Shown piece by piece: positions 33,192 through 45,525 of a DNA stretch of 64,000 nt; positions within the stretch are counted from its first letter, which is position 1, and the number at the start of each line of letters is the position of its first letter. The translations under genes and the position numbers were made by a program. Source of the DNA: Hevea brasiliensis (Eukaryota > Streptophyta > Magnoliopsida > Malpighiales > Euphorbiaceae); contig NW_026614833.1 in the NCBI RefSeq assembly GCF_030052815.1, forward strand, positions 1-64,000. The letters are read 5' to 3'. The notes below the pieces were generated by a model. The model searched no databases and was not told where the DNA came from. It saw only the letters and a program-made list of their open reading frames with translations.

Positions 33192-36100
33192 TGTAACGCC
33201 CTCCCGGTAACCACTCCGTACATCCTACTGCCGTGCAGAATCGGTCATCCTGGACACTAGAACGTCCGGAAAAATATTTAAACTACAGTCAGGAACCATA
33301 ATTAACTCAAATATTAATAAGAAAAATTTAGTAAAAATTTTAGAAATAAAATACAACGAAGCTAATCGAGCGGGTGCCCTAGCGATGGGTAACTGTGAGG
33401 AAGTTGCGGTTCTTACGAGGAGCCCTAGACTCGGGGGAAAAATTATAAAATAATTTTTGGGACTCCAGAGAAGGGTTATTGAGGTTCCCATGGCATTAGA
33501 ATGCCAAGAAAATACCTAGAAAAATTTTTCAATCGGTACAGACAATTTTGACCCGTTCAGCCAAACGGAGGGCATTTTGGTCATTTCGCCTTCAGAGGTG
33601 ATTTTTGGCCGACTTGTCCAGTTGAGTAAATAATTAAAATGACATAAAATATGAAGAAACATTACTAAAAATGAAATTGGAAATGAGTAGTGAAAGAAAA
33701 GAAAAGAAAATGCAAAATAATGCAAATAATGACATAGTATGATGTCATTTAAAATTACCAACCAATCACCATTAAGCAACTATTTGACTAACAAATAAAA
33801 GAGGTTAAAAGAAGACCAAAATAACAAAAAAATGCAGCAGCCATCCCTCCTTTCCCATTGCAGCCGAAATCCCTTCACCATGCTCCTCCATTTTTGGTTC
33901 TTGAAAGCTTCAAATTTCCATGCTTCCTCACCCTAAAACCCATAAGTCCCTTCATCAAAAATTAATCCCACACCTAGACAAAGCTTTTGGCAGCCAAGAA
34001 AAGGAAGAAAAGTGAAGTTTTGAGTTGGGAAAAATCTGCCCTATTCAAGGTTAGTGCACATATATACTTAAATCTCCTTTATTCCATGTTAAAGCCTTAA
34101 AGTGAGCAAGAATTTGTCACTTAAATTAATGAAATTTATGCTTATGCATGCCTTGAATTTCAGCAGCCCTAAGGAAGGAACAATAAGGGAGTGTTTTGAT
34201 GGTTTTAATGGACTTAGCATGAATTGGAGATTATGTTTAAGCTATATATCTACATAGATGTTGAACTAGTGTGCTAATTGAGGTTTATGGGTAAATTGCA
34301 TTGGACATTAGGGTTTTGAGGAATGAAAAATTAATTTGGCTTATCAAACTGTTAAAGAACACTCTAATGGTCAATAAGTGACCATTTGAGGTATGTTGAC
34401 CACAATTTGGACTGAAAAATGGTATGGCAAAGTCAAGGTGTGAGCTGCCCTAGGACAGCAGCAAATGGACTGAAATTTCAGTCCAATTACATAGCCATAA
34501 CTTTGGCTGTGTTAGTCCAATTGGTGTTTGGCCAATTGGACATGAAACTAGGCTTATAATGGCACATTTTTGCTGAAGAAACCATGCCCAAAAGACCAAA
34601 GCAAGAGGACCAAAACTTGGCCCCAATCCGGATACCCTAAAACTGATTCTGTAGAATTGACCAAATGACTGTTCATTTGGCCATAACTCACTGTAGATTT
34701 GGTCAATTGACCTGAAATTTTTACAGCAACAAGTTAAGACATAGACAAACAACTTTCATGAAGGAACCTACCCCAAATTATGGCCAGAACCTAACCCAAA
34801 TGGCAGTGGCAGTCACTGTTCATGTTACTGTAGATATGGTAATTTCTGCAGAATGGTAATCCGGCCAGCTGTGGTTTTTGGACCATATCTGGAGCTACAA
34901 AACTCCAAATGGAGTGATTCAAAAAAGGAAATTCAACTAGACAAAATAAGGAACAACTTTCATGTTTTACATTTCTTCAAATTCCCACAGAAACAGTGTC
35001 CAATGGAACAGTGAAATTGACTCACAAAAACTAAAAATTCTGCTTGTGTTGGTTTAAACTTTGAAATGGTATAAATGCTTAATGCCAACAAGTTTGGAAT
35101 GCCAAATGTGGTATGTTGGGAGTGCCAAAGTCAATGTACATATTTTTATTCTAAAAGTCAACATTTTTGTTGACCAATAAGATGAATAGTGACACTAAAA
35201 ATTTGAAATTCACAAATTGAAGAATTTAAAAGTTTCAAATGCCCTAGTATACCTAACAAGATTGGTTTGGATAGTTTGGCATGCCAATGGGGTTCGATTA
35301 GCGATCGCACATGGCAATATGTCATTCGTGATTTCATGGCTTGTAGCCATTCGACTTTGTATTGAGACTTGGCCTTGTGCACGATATTATTCTGACTTGT
35401 TAGTCATTACTGCACGGGAGATGCATATGTGACCGATGGTGTGACGGCCGAGGTACTAGGTACCCGATGCGGTTACCGTTATCCATCCGATCGTCTAGTG
35501 TAGGTTTACTTGGGGCAACCAAATGAATAAAAGTGAACAACGTTAACGAAATAATGGTTATACCAACACCAAACAAAGAAAGCATACACATTCTATACAC
35601 ATTTATTTTCTTGCTATTTTCCTTTATTATATTATTGCACCACTAAGCATTATTACTTAGCGTGTTGCTTTTGCCACGCGTAGGTACCGAGATTCCGATC
35701 GTGAGCCCGTAGACCACGATGGGTGAGTCCATCCTGCAGCTCTGCACAGTGTCCGTGTCACCTCAACTTCTGCAGTGCATTGGTAGGACATTAGGTGTCA
35801 TTTTGACATTTTGTAACTTAACTTTGTTTTTCTCCTATGTAATTAAACTTGTGTAATGTATATTGATGTTTATGTAAATTATGAAAATTGTACTTGTGAA
35901 TGGAAAAGTAAATGTTTACTTGTGATTTATATGTGATCATCACATGTGATGGATGATTGAGAACTGGAATTGAAATGTTGTTGAGATCTTAATATTGAGA
36001 TTTTGTTGATAAATTGAAGTTGGGATTGTTTGGAAATTATTTGGAAGTGTTTTTAACTGGTTCCGAAGAACTGTTTTCTCCATATTTAACCGGTACTCCG

Positions 36101-36287
36101 CCAGATTTTCTTTAAAATTTCGGAACCTCAAATAAATAATAATTTCGATAAATGGCTTAAATGAATCATATTTCATAAATTAGCTTCAAAAGCATGATAC
36201 AAATTAAGTAAGGTATATTAGAGTGTGCCAGTACACCGTGTGGTATTACTTACTCGGGTATACTGTACACGGGTAAGGGGTGTCACA
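33192..36287 (+). repeat. G1 5' LTR
   Basis: It starts TGTAACGCCCTCCC and ends GGGGTGTCACA. It contains an AAAAG-rich run (33695-33712), a shortened CCAAATGA palindrome (34671-34690, missing seven bases relative to 42541-42567) and the CTAAGCA hairpin (35643-35660, one mismatch). Near-identity to the right copy is broken in patches at 33192-33270, 35285-35490 and 35680-35730. Confidence 0.95.
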
Positions 36288-36292
36288 TTTTG

Positions 36293-36304
36293 TGGTATCA
36301 GAGC
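36293..36304 (+). promoter_or_regulatory. G1 primer binding site, initiator tRNA-Met
   Basis: TGGTATCAGAGC is a perfect match to the complement of the initiator tRNA-Met 3' end. It lies five bases after the LTR. Confidence 0.92.
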
Positions 36305-36356
36305 ACGGTTTAGGCGTTTCTGGGCCTGGATTGAGTCCATACCATGCATTGCATTT

Positions 36357-36411
36357 GTAAGAGTCGAGGTGACACTAACGCAAATCTGTTTATTTTTCTT
36401 ATTTTGAATAG
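36357..36411 (+). promoter_or_regulatory. Splice-site-like leader segment before G1 gag
   Basis: The leader has GTAAGAG at 36357, a branch-like CACTAAC, a pyrimidine-rich run (TTTATTTTTCTTATTTTG) and AATAG just before the gag ATG. G2 has CACTAAT, a pyrimidine run and TATAG at the same place (minus, 46877-46832). 55 bases is very short for a plant intron, so a more distant donor is possible. Confidence 0.35.
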
Positions 36412-36414
36412 GAT

Positions 36415-37470
36415 ATGGACCCTTCATCTCAGAGAGCCATTGAGGAGGAAGTGGAGAGTCATGCTCCACCGCAGCGGTGAGACCGGGGCATGAGAGAATC
36501 TGCTCCGCTCAAGCAGAGCCTCCACCTCCATAGGCCATGTTTCAAAGAATGGCCGACTTCTTTAGACAAATGGCCGGGTAATGCGGCACCACCACCACCA
36601 CCACCAGCTCCACAGTAAATCACACTGGAAAGACTAAGAAAGTTTGGGGCGTTGGATTTCTATGGCAAGAGAGAAGATGACTCATTGCGGTAGAATTGGT
36701 TGAACAGGCAGTGAGTCCTAAAACAACTCCACTGCACTCCAGCAAAACACGGAAGTCGCCATATCTTTCTTTGCAAGATGATGCTTATGAGTGGTGGGAC
36801 ACGGTGTCCAGTGAAGTGCAGCCAGAAGCTGTAACTTGGTACTTCTTCCTCTCTGAATTCAAGAAGAAATATGTGGGTACCGTACCTGGAAGAGAGAAGA
36901 AGAGAGTTTATTTAACTCGAGGCAGAGTATCGGTGGCGAATATGAGAATGAATTTGTAAGATTGAGCAGCTATGGAAGGTAGATAGTCACTAATGAAGCT
37001 GAAAGTTGTAAGAGATTTTAATAGGGTCTAAATGAAAACATCAAGATCCACTCACCGCCTTGGGAATCACTGCATTTACCAAGTTAGTGGAAGCTGCAAT
37101 AAAGGTGGAAAAAGTAAGAATCAATGAGCGTACTGAAGGGATAGACAGAGAAGAGGGGCCCGGTCGGTCTAGTTCACTCCCTGCATTTGGGAAGAAGTTC
37201 AAGGGTCCTCCCGCACGAGTTCAGCTCACCACGGTGGTCGAGTCGGTCTCGGGGCCCAGGCCACAGTTCACCCCTAGGAGAGGTCAGTCCACACCATCAG
37301 TGGGCAGCTCTCCAGGGATGGGGTTCAGGGGACTAGCCCCAACATCTTCTGCATGTCCACACTGCCTGAAGTGGCATAAGGGGGAGTGTTGGAGAGTAAC
37401 TGGTGATTGCTTGAGGTGTGGGTCAACAGAGCATTAGTTAAGGAACTGTCCACGCAGAACTACTATAGCT
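36415..37470 (+). pseudogene. G1 gag, broken
   Basis: Gag starts at ATG 36415 (MDPSSQ). The capsid-like region lies at 36696-36959 (LQDDAYEWWDTV, FLSEFKKKYVG). A linker rich in Gly, Pro and Ser follows, and then two zinc-binding motifs: CPHCLKWHKGEC (about 37345-37390) and CLRCGSTEH..RNC (37410-37452), the second interrupted by TAG at 37435-37437. Several frame changes and stops occur between 36480 and 37060. The family role is particle formation and RNA packaging. Confidence 0.85.
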
Positions 37471-37599
37471 GCTCCAACACAAGCATATAGACCTGCTCCT
37501 GCACCACAGAGAGGTAGAAAATCTGGTAAATCCGAGGTGTTGGACCATCACGAGGCTCAGCATTTGAGCTAGCGAGAGGCCGGATAATGTACCACCGCG

Positions 37600-39640
37600 T
37601 AAATTATGCCTCGAGCTCAGGAGGAGCAAGATGCCCCGGACGTCATCAGGGGTACGTTCTCCCTCTACACTACACCTGTGCATGCATTGGTGGATCCAGG
37701 ATCCACTCACTCATACATCTGCATCAATCTACCCGTAGAAAGGGGGATACTGGTAGGGGAGAGTGACCAAGACATTCGGTCACTAATCCATTAGGCCACG
37801 TGTAGTGGTGAACAAAGTATACAAGGGTTGCGTTAAGGATTTAGGGGTATGAATTCTTGGCGACTGATTGAGTTGCCCTTCCACGAGTTTGACGTGATTT
37901 TGGGAATGGACTGGTTGTCACGTCATCAGGCAATAGTTGATTGCAAATTGAAGAGAATTTCTCTAAAAACTTCAGAGGGTAATGAGATCACAGTTGTGGG
38001 GGAAAGGACAGATTTCTTGTCCAATGTCATCTCAGCCACCGTTGCAAGAAGAATGATGAGAAAAGGCTGTGAAGCCTACCTAGCACATGTGGTGGATACT
38101 AGGCAGGCTAAGCCAAACTTGAATGATATACCCACAGTAAGAGACTTCCCAGAGGTATTTCCTGAAGAGTTGCCTAGTTTACCACCAGAAAGGGAAGTTG
38201 AATTTGCTATTGAGACACTGCCGGGTACAGCACCCATTTCCATTGCTCCTTATAGGATGGCACCCACTGAATTGAGGGAGTTGAAAACTCAGTTGCAAGA
38301 GTTGCTTGATAAGGGGTTCATACGCCCCAGTGTGTCACCATGGGGAGCTCCAGTGCTGTTTGTGAAAAAGAAGGATGGGACTTTGAGACTATGCATCGAT
38401 TACCGGCAGTTGAATAAAGTGACTGTGAAGAACAAATATCCGTTGCCTAGAATTGATGATCTGTTTGATCAGTTGAAGGGAGCAGGAGTGTTTTCCAAGA
38501 TTGATCTCGATCGTGATATCATCGATTGAGGTGAAGGATGCGAGATGTGCCCAAGACTGCATTCAGAACCCGATATGGGCATTATGAGTTCCTAGTGATG
38601 CCCTTTGGCCTAACAAATGCACCAGCAGCATTCATGGACCTTATGAACCGTATCTTCCATCCACACTTAGATCGGTTCGTAGTGGTCTTTATTGATGATA
38701 TTTTGGTGTATTCCAAGACCGAGGAAGAACATGATGAACATTTGAGGATTGTTCTACAAACCTGCGGGAAAAGAAGTCAGATGCTAAGTTGTCCAAGTGT
38801 GACTTTTGGCTGAATGAGATTGCATTCCTTGGACACATAGTGTCACCGATGGGATTAGGTGGATCCCAAGAAAATAGAAGCGATGATGGAATGGAAGCCT
38901 CCCGAAATACAACCGAGGTCAAGCTTCTTGGGGCTAGTGGGTATTCTGAGAAGATTTGTGAAGGGATTTTCCCTAATAGTGCTCCAATGACCAAGTTGTT
39001 ACACAAGAATGTCGATTTGACCGAATGACAAGTGTCGCACCAGTTTTGAGAAGTTGAAGGCTATGTTGACAGAGGTACCCGTGTTAACACAACCAGGTCG
39101 TGAAAGGACTTCATGGTATACAGTGATACCTCTCATAAAGGGTTAGGGTGTGTATTGATGCAAGAGGGGAAGGTGGTCACCAATGCTTCCAGGCAGATAA
39201 GGCCACATGAACAGAACTACCCTACCCATGATCTAGAGCTTGCAGAATTATCTTCGTGAAGATATGGAGGCATTACTTGTATGGTGAAAAGTGCTACATT
39301 TACACAGACCACAAAAGTCTAAAATATTTGCCAACTCAGAGGGAGCTCAACCTTAGACAGAGGCAATGGATTGAGTTCCTGAAGGATTACGACTGTGTAA
39401 TTGACTACCATCCTGGAAAGGCAAATGTAGTTCTTGATGCTTTGAGCAGAAAGTCCATTCAGACTTTGAGATCATTGAATGCCCGTCTAACTTTGAATCG
39501 AGATGGAGCTATTTTGGCCGAGTTGCAAGTGAGGCCAAACACCTCATCTGAGATTTTGGATGGGCAAATGGCGGATGGAAAATTAACGGCCATTATGAGC
39601 AAAATCCGGAAGGAAAAGCAACGATTATGAGGTGAAGGTA
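37600..39640 (+). pseudogene. G1 protease, reverse transcriptase and RNase H, broken
   Basis: The protease active site is ALVDPGSTHSY (37684-37716). Reverse transcriptase follows with [37 protein letters not shown] and KIDLDRD, where a garbled stretch (38500-38540) replaces the usual residues and ends in TGA. The palm continues at 38538 with [12 protein letters not shown] and the catalytic FIDDILVYS (38690-38716). Frames then shift near 38765, 38860, 38903 and 39030. RNase H is recognised at 39256-39630 ([25 protein letters not shown]). Several shifts sit exactly at CG dinucleotides where relatives have CAG or CTG. Confidence 0.9.
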
Positions 39641-41062
39641 AATGGGTGTCTCAGTATTACAAAGGAAGACGTGTGTACGGATGATGGGGAATTGAAGGTC
39701 AATATTCTAAAAGAGGCACACACTAGTGTATATGCTATGCACCCAGGAAGTACAAAGATGTATCATGATCTGAAGCTTCAGTATTGGTGGCCTGGTATGA
39801 AGAAAGACATAGCTGACTATGTGACTAAATGCTTGACATGTCAGCAAGTCAAGGCGAACATCAAGTTCCATCGGGTTTGCTCTGACCTATACGCATACCT
39901 GAATGGAAGTGGGATCGGGTCACCATGGATTTTGTAAGTGGTCTACCTCTCACCCGGAAGAAACATGATGCAGCATGGGTAATAGTGGATAGATTGACCA
40001 AGTCAGCACACTTTCTGCCAGTTAGGACTGACTACTCACTGGAGAAGTTAGCAGAATTGTATATCAGTGAGATAGTTAGATTGCATGGAATTCCACTTTC
40101 CATCATATCGATCGAGACCCAAGGTTTACATCGAGATTTTGGAAGAAGTTGCATGAATCCTTGGGTACACAACTCCACTTCAGCACAGCTTTCCATCCTC
40201 AGACGGATGGGCAATCAGAAAGAGTAATCCAGGTAAACAATTGAAACCAATGAAATTGATACAAATATTGAATTGAAATGATAACAATAACATGAAATAT
40301 ATGTCAGGTCCTTGAGGATATGCTGAGGAGTTGTGTCATTGAGTTTGAGGGAAGTTGGGATAGATACCGCCCATCGCGTAATTTGCATACAACAATAGCT
40401 ACCAAGCTAGCATTCAAATGGCCCCATATGAAGTAATCGTATGGGAGAAAATGTAGAACTCAGCAGTCTTTGGATCGAATTGGGTGAAGACAACTGGTAG
40501 GGCTGCACTGGTGAAACAGATCGAGGAGAAAGTGAAACTAATTAAAGCCAATCTCAAGGTTGCCTCGCATGCATGTAAATCCTATGCCGACTTGAAGAGA
40601 AAAGAAATAGAATATGTGGTTGGCGACAAAGTGTTCCTCAAGGTGTCACCATGGAAGAAAGTGTTGAGGTTTGGAAGAAAAGGTAAGTTGAGCCCCAGGT
40701 TCATTGGCCCATATGAAGTCATTGAACGTGTGGGTCCAGTGGCCTATAGGCTAGCTTTACCCCCAGAGCTGGATAAGATCCACAATGTGCTCCACGTGTC
40801 CATGCTCAGAAGATATCGCTCAGATCCTTCGCATGTCATCTCCAGAGAAGAAATTGAAATGCAACCGGATTTGACATATGAAGAAGAACCTCTACGGATC
40901 CTAGCTCGGGAAGTAAAAGAATTAAGGAACAAGCAGATTCCACTGGTGAAAGTGCTATGGAGGCACCACAACACCGAAGAGGCAACTTGGGAAAATGAAG
41001 AGACAATGAGGCAACAGCTTCTCAACTGTTTGTATCGAGTAAATTTCGAGGACGAAATTTAA
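39632..41062 (+). pseudogene. G1 integrase with chromodomain, broken; contains an intron-like insert
   Basis: The zinc-binding N-terminus is HPGSTKMYHDL..CLTCQQVK (39740-39850). The core shows MDFVSGLPLTRKKHDAAWVIVDRLTKSAHF. A frame loss at 40108-40110 destroys the second Asp region. GQSERVIQ keeps the catalytic Glu (about 40207-40232). A 75-base GT..AG segment (40233-40307) then interrupts the protein exactly between codons. Further decay at 40370-40480 precedes the intact C-terminal frame 40484-41062: FLKVSPWKK, LSPRFIGPYEV and the chromodomain VKVLWRHHNTEEATWE, which in chromoviruses is thought to steer integration into heterochromatin. Confidence 0.9.
40233..40307 (+). other. Putative 75-bp GT-AG intron in G1 integrase
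   Basis: The sequence begins GTAAACAATT and ends ATATGTCAG. It is strongly AT-rich and has branch-like GATAAC and AATAAC about 20-25 bases before the end. Its removal joins CAG to GTC CTT GAG and leaves the integrase frame in register, whereas reading through meets TGA. G3 has no insert at this place (60155-60175). Confidence 0.6.
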
Positions 41063-42540
41063 ATTAGAGGAAGAGTTGTAACACCCTCCCAGAACCACTC
41101 GTACATCCTACTGCTCCAGAATCGGTGTCGGTCGGACCTAGAACGTCGGAAAAATATTTAAACTAAAGTCAGGAACCATAATTAACTCAAATATTAATAA
41201 GAAAAATTTAGTAAAAATTTTAGAAATAAAATACAACCAAGTTAAACGAGCCGGTGCCCTAGCGATGGGTAACCAGAGGGAAGTTGCGGTTCTCGCAACG
41301 AGGAGCCCTAGACCAGGGGGAAAAATTATAAAATAATTTTTGGGACTCCAGAGAAGGGTTATTGAGATTCCCATGGCATTAGAATGCCAAGAAAATACCT
41401 AGAAAAATTTTTCAATCGGTACAGACAATTTTGACCCGTTCAGTCAAACGGAGGGCATTTTGGTCATTTCGCCTTCAGAGGTGATTTTTGGCCGACTTGT
41501 CCAGTTGAGTAAATAATTAAAATGACATAAAATATGAAGAAACATTACTAAAAATGAAATTGGAAATGAGTAGTGAAAGAAAAGAAAAGAAAAGAAAATG
41601 CAAAATAATGCAAATAATGACATAGTATGATGTCATTTAAAATTACCAACCAATCACCATTAAGCAACTATTTGACTAACAAATAAAAGAGGTTAAAAGA
41701 AGACCAAAATAACAAAAAAATGCAGCAGCCATCCCTCCTTTCCCATTGCAGCCGAAATCCCTTCACCATGCTCCTCCATTTTTGGTTCTTGAAAGCTTCA
41801 AATTTCCATGCTTCCTCACCCTAAAACCCATAAGTCCCTTCATCAAAAATTAATCCCACACCTAGACAAAGCTTTTGGCAGCCAAGAAAAGGAAGAAATT
41901 TGAGTTGGGAAAAATCTGCCCTATTCAAGGTTAGTGCACATATATACTTAAATCTCCTTTATTCCATGTTAAAGCCTTAAAGTGAGCAAGAATTTGTCAC
42001 TTAAATTAATGAAATTTATGCTTATGCATGCCTTGAATTTCAGCAGCCCTAAGGAAGGAACAATAAGGGAGTGTTTTGATGGTTTTAATGGACTTAGCAT
42101 GAATTGGAGATTATGTTTAAGCTATATATCTACATAGATGTTGAACTAGTGTGCTAATTGAGGTTTATGGGTAAATTGCATTGGACATTAGGGTTTTGAG
42201 GAATGAAAAATTAATTTGGCTTATCAAACTGTTAAAGAACACTCTAATGGTCAATAAGTGACCATTTGAGGTATGTTGACCACAATTTGGACTGAAAAAT
42301 GGTATGGCAAAGTCAAGGTGTGAGCTGCCCTAGGACAGCAGCAAATGGACTGAAATTTCAGTCCAATTACATAGCCATAACTTTGGCTGTGTTAGTCCAA
42401 TTGGTGTTTGGCCAATTGGACATGAAACTAGGCTTATAATGGCACATTTTTGCTGAAGAAACCATGCCCAAAAGACCAAAGCAAGAGGACCAAAACTTGG
42501 CCCCAATCCGGATACCCTGAAACTGATTCTGCAGAATTGA

Positions 42541-42567
42541 CCAAATGAACAGTAACTGTTCATTTGG
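42541..42567. repeat. Palindrome in the G1 3' LTR
   Basis: There are 13-base arms CCAAATGAACAGT and ACTGTTCATTTGG with one central A. The G1 5' LTR has lost seven bases from inside this palindrome (34671-34690), as expected for slippage across a hairpin. Confidence 0.92.
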
Positions 42568-43537
42568 CCATAACTCACTGTAGATTTGGTCAATTGACCT
42601 GAAAGTTTTACAGCAACAAGTTAAGACATAGACAAACAACTTTCATGAAGGAACCTACCCCAAATTATGGTCAGAACCTAACCCAAATGGCAGTGGCATT
42701 CACTATTCATGTTACTGTAGATATGGTAATTTCTGCAGAATGGTAATCCGGCCAGCTGTGGTTTTTGGACCATATCTGGAGCTACAAAACTCCAAATGGA
42801 GTGATTCAAAAAAGGAAATTCAACTAGACAAAATAAGGAACAACTTTCATGTTTTACATTTCTTCAAATTCCCACAGAAACAGTATCCAATGGAACAGTG
42901 AAGTTGACTCACAAAAACTAAAAATTCTGCTTGTGTTGGTTTAAACTTTGAAATGGTATAAATGCTTAATGCCAACAAGTTTGGAATGCCAAATGTGGTA
43001 TGTTGGGAGTGCCAAAGTCAATGTACATATTTTTATTCTAAAAGTCAACATTTTTGTTGACTAATAAGATGAATAGTGACACTAAAAATTTGAAATTCAC
43101 AAATTGAAGAATTTAAAAGTTTCAAATGCCCTAGTATACCTAACAAGATTGGTTTGGATAGTTTGGCATGCCAATAGGGTTCAGTTAGCAGTACTGCACA
43201 TGGCAATATGCCATTCTGTGATTTCATGGCTTGTAGCCATTCTGACTTTGTATTGAGACTTGGCCTTGTGCCTGATATTATTTACAGCTTGTTAGTATTA
43301 CATTGCACCTAGAGATGCATATGTGACCGATGGTGTGATGGCCCGAGGTACTAGGTACCCGGTGCGATTTACATTATCCATCCGATCGTCTAGTGTAGGT
43401 TTACTTGGGGCAACCAAATGAATAAAAGTGAACAACGTTAACGAAATAATGGTTATACCAACACCAAACAAAGAAAGCATACACATTCTATACACATTTA
43501 TTTTCTTGCTATTTTCCTTTATTATATTATTGCACCA

Positions 43538-43555
43538 CTAAGCATTATTGCTTAG
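43538..43555 (+). repeat. LTR hairpin CTAAGCA/TGCTTAG, G1 right
   Basis: There are seven-base perfect arms around TTAT, preceded by TGCACCA. It is identical in form to the solo LTR hairpin (2650-2667, minus) and is matched by CTGAGT/ACTCAG in G3 (55335-55352) and G4 (62483-62499). Confidence 0.9.
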
Positions 43556-44190
43556 CGCGTTGCTTTTGCCACGCGTAGGTACTGGAGATTCCGATCGTGA
43601 GCCCAGTAGACCACAGACTGGGTGAGTCCATCCTGCAGCTCTGCACAGTGTCCGTGTCACCTCAACTTCTGCAGTGCATTGGTAGGACATTAGGTGTCAT
43701 TTTGACATTTTGTAACTTAACTTTGTTTTTCTCCTATGTAATTAAACTTGTGTAATGTATATTGATGTTTATGTAAATTATGAAAATTGTACTTGTGAAT
43801 GGAAAAGTAAATGTTTACTTGTGATTTATATGTGATCATCACATGTGATGGATGATTGAGAACTGGAATTGAAATGTTGTTGAGATCTTAATATTGAGAT
43901 TTTGTTGATAAATTGAAGTTGGGATTGTTTGGAAATTATTTGGAAGTGTTTTTAACTGGTTCCGAAGAACTGTTTTCTCCATTTTTAGCCGGTACTCCGC
44001 CGGATTTTCTTTAAAATTTTCGGAACCTCAAATAAATAATAATTTCGATAAATGGCTTAAATGAATCATATTTCATAAATTAGCTTCAAAAGCATGATAC
44101 AAATTAAGTAAGGTATATTAGAGTGTGCCAGTACACCGTGTGGCATTACTTACTCGTATATCGTATAATCGTAAGGGGTGTCACAATTTG

Positions 44191-45525
44191 GACCAGTATA
44201 GAGAGAGTTATGAACATTTGAATATGTAGTGTTCATTTAGTCATTTTCTGGTTAAGTTGGTGGTAATCCGAATTTAGGCAGAATTTAGGTCAAGTTTTGG
44301 ACAGAATTTGGGCATGGTTTCTTCATAGAATATGGGCTATTTTGGGTCTAGTTTCACCCCAATTGGCCTCATACCAATTGGGGTCACACAATTTTATTTA
44401 TGGCCTAAAATGTACGCCTCAAGAACACAACTGCATAAAATAGCACTTCCAATAATTCATTTCTCCTCCAACTTCCTTGCTTCAATTTGACATTCAAAGC
44501 ACTTCTAAATATCATCAACACATCTCAACAATCCCAATTGCATGGTATAATACAAGAATACCAAAGTTAGGCCAAACCCTAACTCACAATTTCAACCTCA
44601 TAAAATCTCAATGTAAATTAACTTCTAATACTTATAAATGCATCAACCAACATCATTAAATCACTTTATATACATCATAGTCATAAAAAACCATCACTCA
44701 CCATGGGTACCAAAAATTCACTCCCCTCATAACTCACCTATTTCTTTTAGTTTCTTACAAATTTCACTTCATTTTAACCTTAACTCAAGGATTAATAAAG
44801 GAAGGAAGGAAGATTAGGCACTAACCTCTTGGGTAACTTGTTAAACTTCAACTTTTCTTCTTCTTTTCACTATCAATGGCTTCCTTATGGAGTGGGCTAA
44901 ATTTTTAATGAAGGGGTCTATGGGTTTTGGTGAGGAGGAAGCTTGGAAAATCAAGCTTTAGGGAAGACAAAAATGGAGGGAGAGAGCTCCCATGGTGGAC
45001 GGCAAGGAGAGAGAGAGAGAGAGAGAAGAGGGAAGAAGAAGATGGTTGGTGGGGTTTTGTCTCTTGTGGGTATTTATATATATACATTTATGTGTACTTT
45101 ATTGTTTTTAAATTTCATAAATCTATTTCCTTTCTTTTCTTTTCTTTCCTTTTTTTTTTCTTTTCTTCTTCTTTCTCTTCTCATTTTTCAAATTCAAATT
45201 CATAAATTTAATTTATGTTATTTATTTTATTTCCTAATTTTAATTTAACATTTATGTCAAAATTCACCTCTATGGGTGAAATGACCAAAATGCCCTTCAT
45301 GGTGCATATCGGGTTATTTTTATTATTTTTGTACCAAATAAATAAATTCTCTAAATTTTATTTTATTTTCTCAAAATTTTTCCTACATTTTTTTTAATAT
45401 TTATTTCATTAATTTATGCCTCCTCACTATAGTTTAAGTGTAGTTCCAGACATTTCAATTGTCCGAACAGACATTAGTCATTAGAACAGTAAAATGTACG
45501 GACTACCTTTGGTGAGGACGTTACA
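44191..45525 (-). repeat. G2 3' LTR, right piece
   Basis: This is the continuation of the G2 LTR after G1, from the 192-bp repeat to the TGTAACG terminus (minus strand). It contains a GA microsatellite (45007-45028), a minus-strand TATA-like run at 45071-45086 and pyrimidine tracts (45125-45185). The short frames here lack any protein signature. Confidence 0.92.

Larger units (their letters stand above)
33192..44185 (+). mobile_element. G1: full-length Tekay-type chromovirus
   Basis: This element is 10,994 bp, with LTRs at 33192-36287 and 41077-44185 and target duplication atttg (33187-33191, 44186-44190). It is inserted within a 192-bp repeat unit of the G2 LTR. The internal part has a tRNA-Met primer site, gag, protease, reverse transcriptase, RNase H, integrase and a C-terminal chromodomain, which is the chromovirus order. 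Large LTR blocks are almost identical, so the insertion looks young, yet the genes are full of small indels. Many of these are of one unusual kind (CAG or CTG reduced to CG). Confidence 0.96.
41077..44185 (+). repeat. G1 3' LTR
   Basis: It begins TGTAACACCCTCCC after the purine-rich tract TTAGAGGAAGAGT (41064-41076). It contains a 13-base-arm palindrome CCAAATGAACAGT/ACTGTTCATTTGG (41-base-scale neighbourhood at 42541-42567) and the perfect CTAAGCA/TGCTTAG hairpin (43538-43555). It ends GGGGTGTCACA. Confidence 0.95.

Noticed and set aside
34671..34690. Independent short palindrome in the G1 left LTR
   Set aside because: It is the same palindrome as 42541-42567 with seven bases deleted, not a separate element.
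37438..37710. A 90-codon minus-strand frame over G1 protease
   Set aside because: It is the antisense shadow of the protease region.
44905..45248. Hydrophobic or basic frames around the GA repeat (and 50298-50612)
   Set aside because: They are LTR sequence with microsatellites; the same frames appear in both LTR copies because the LTRs are duplicates.
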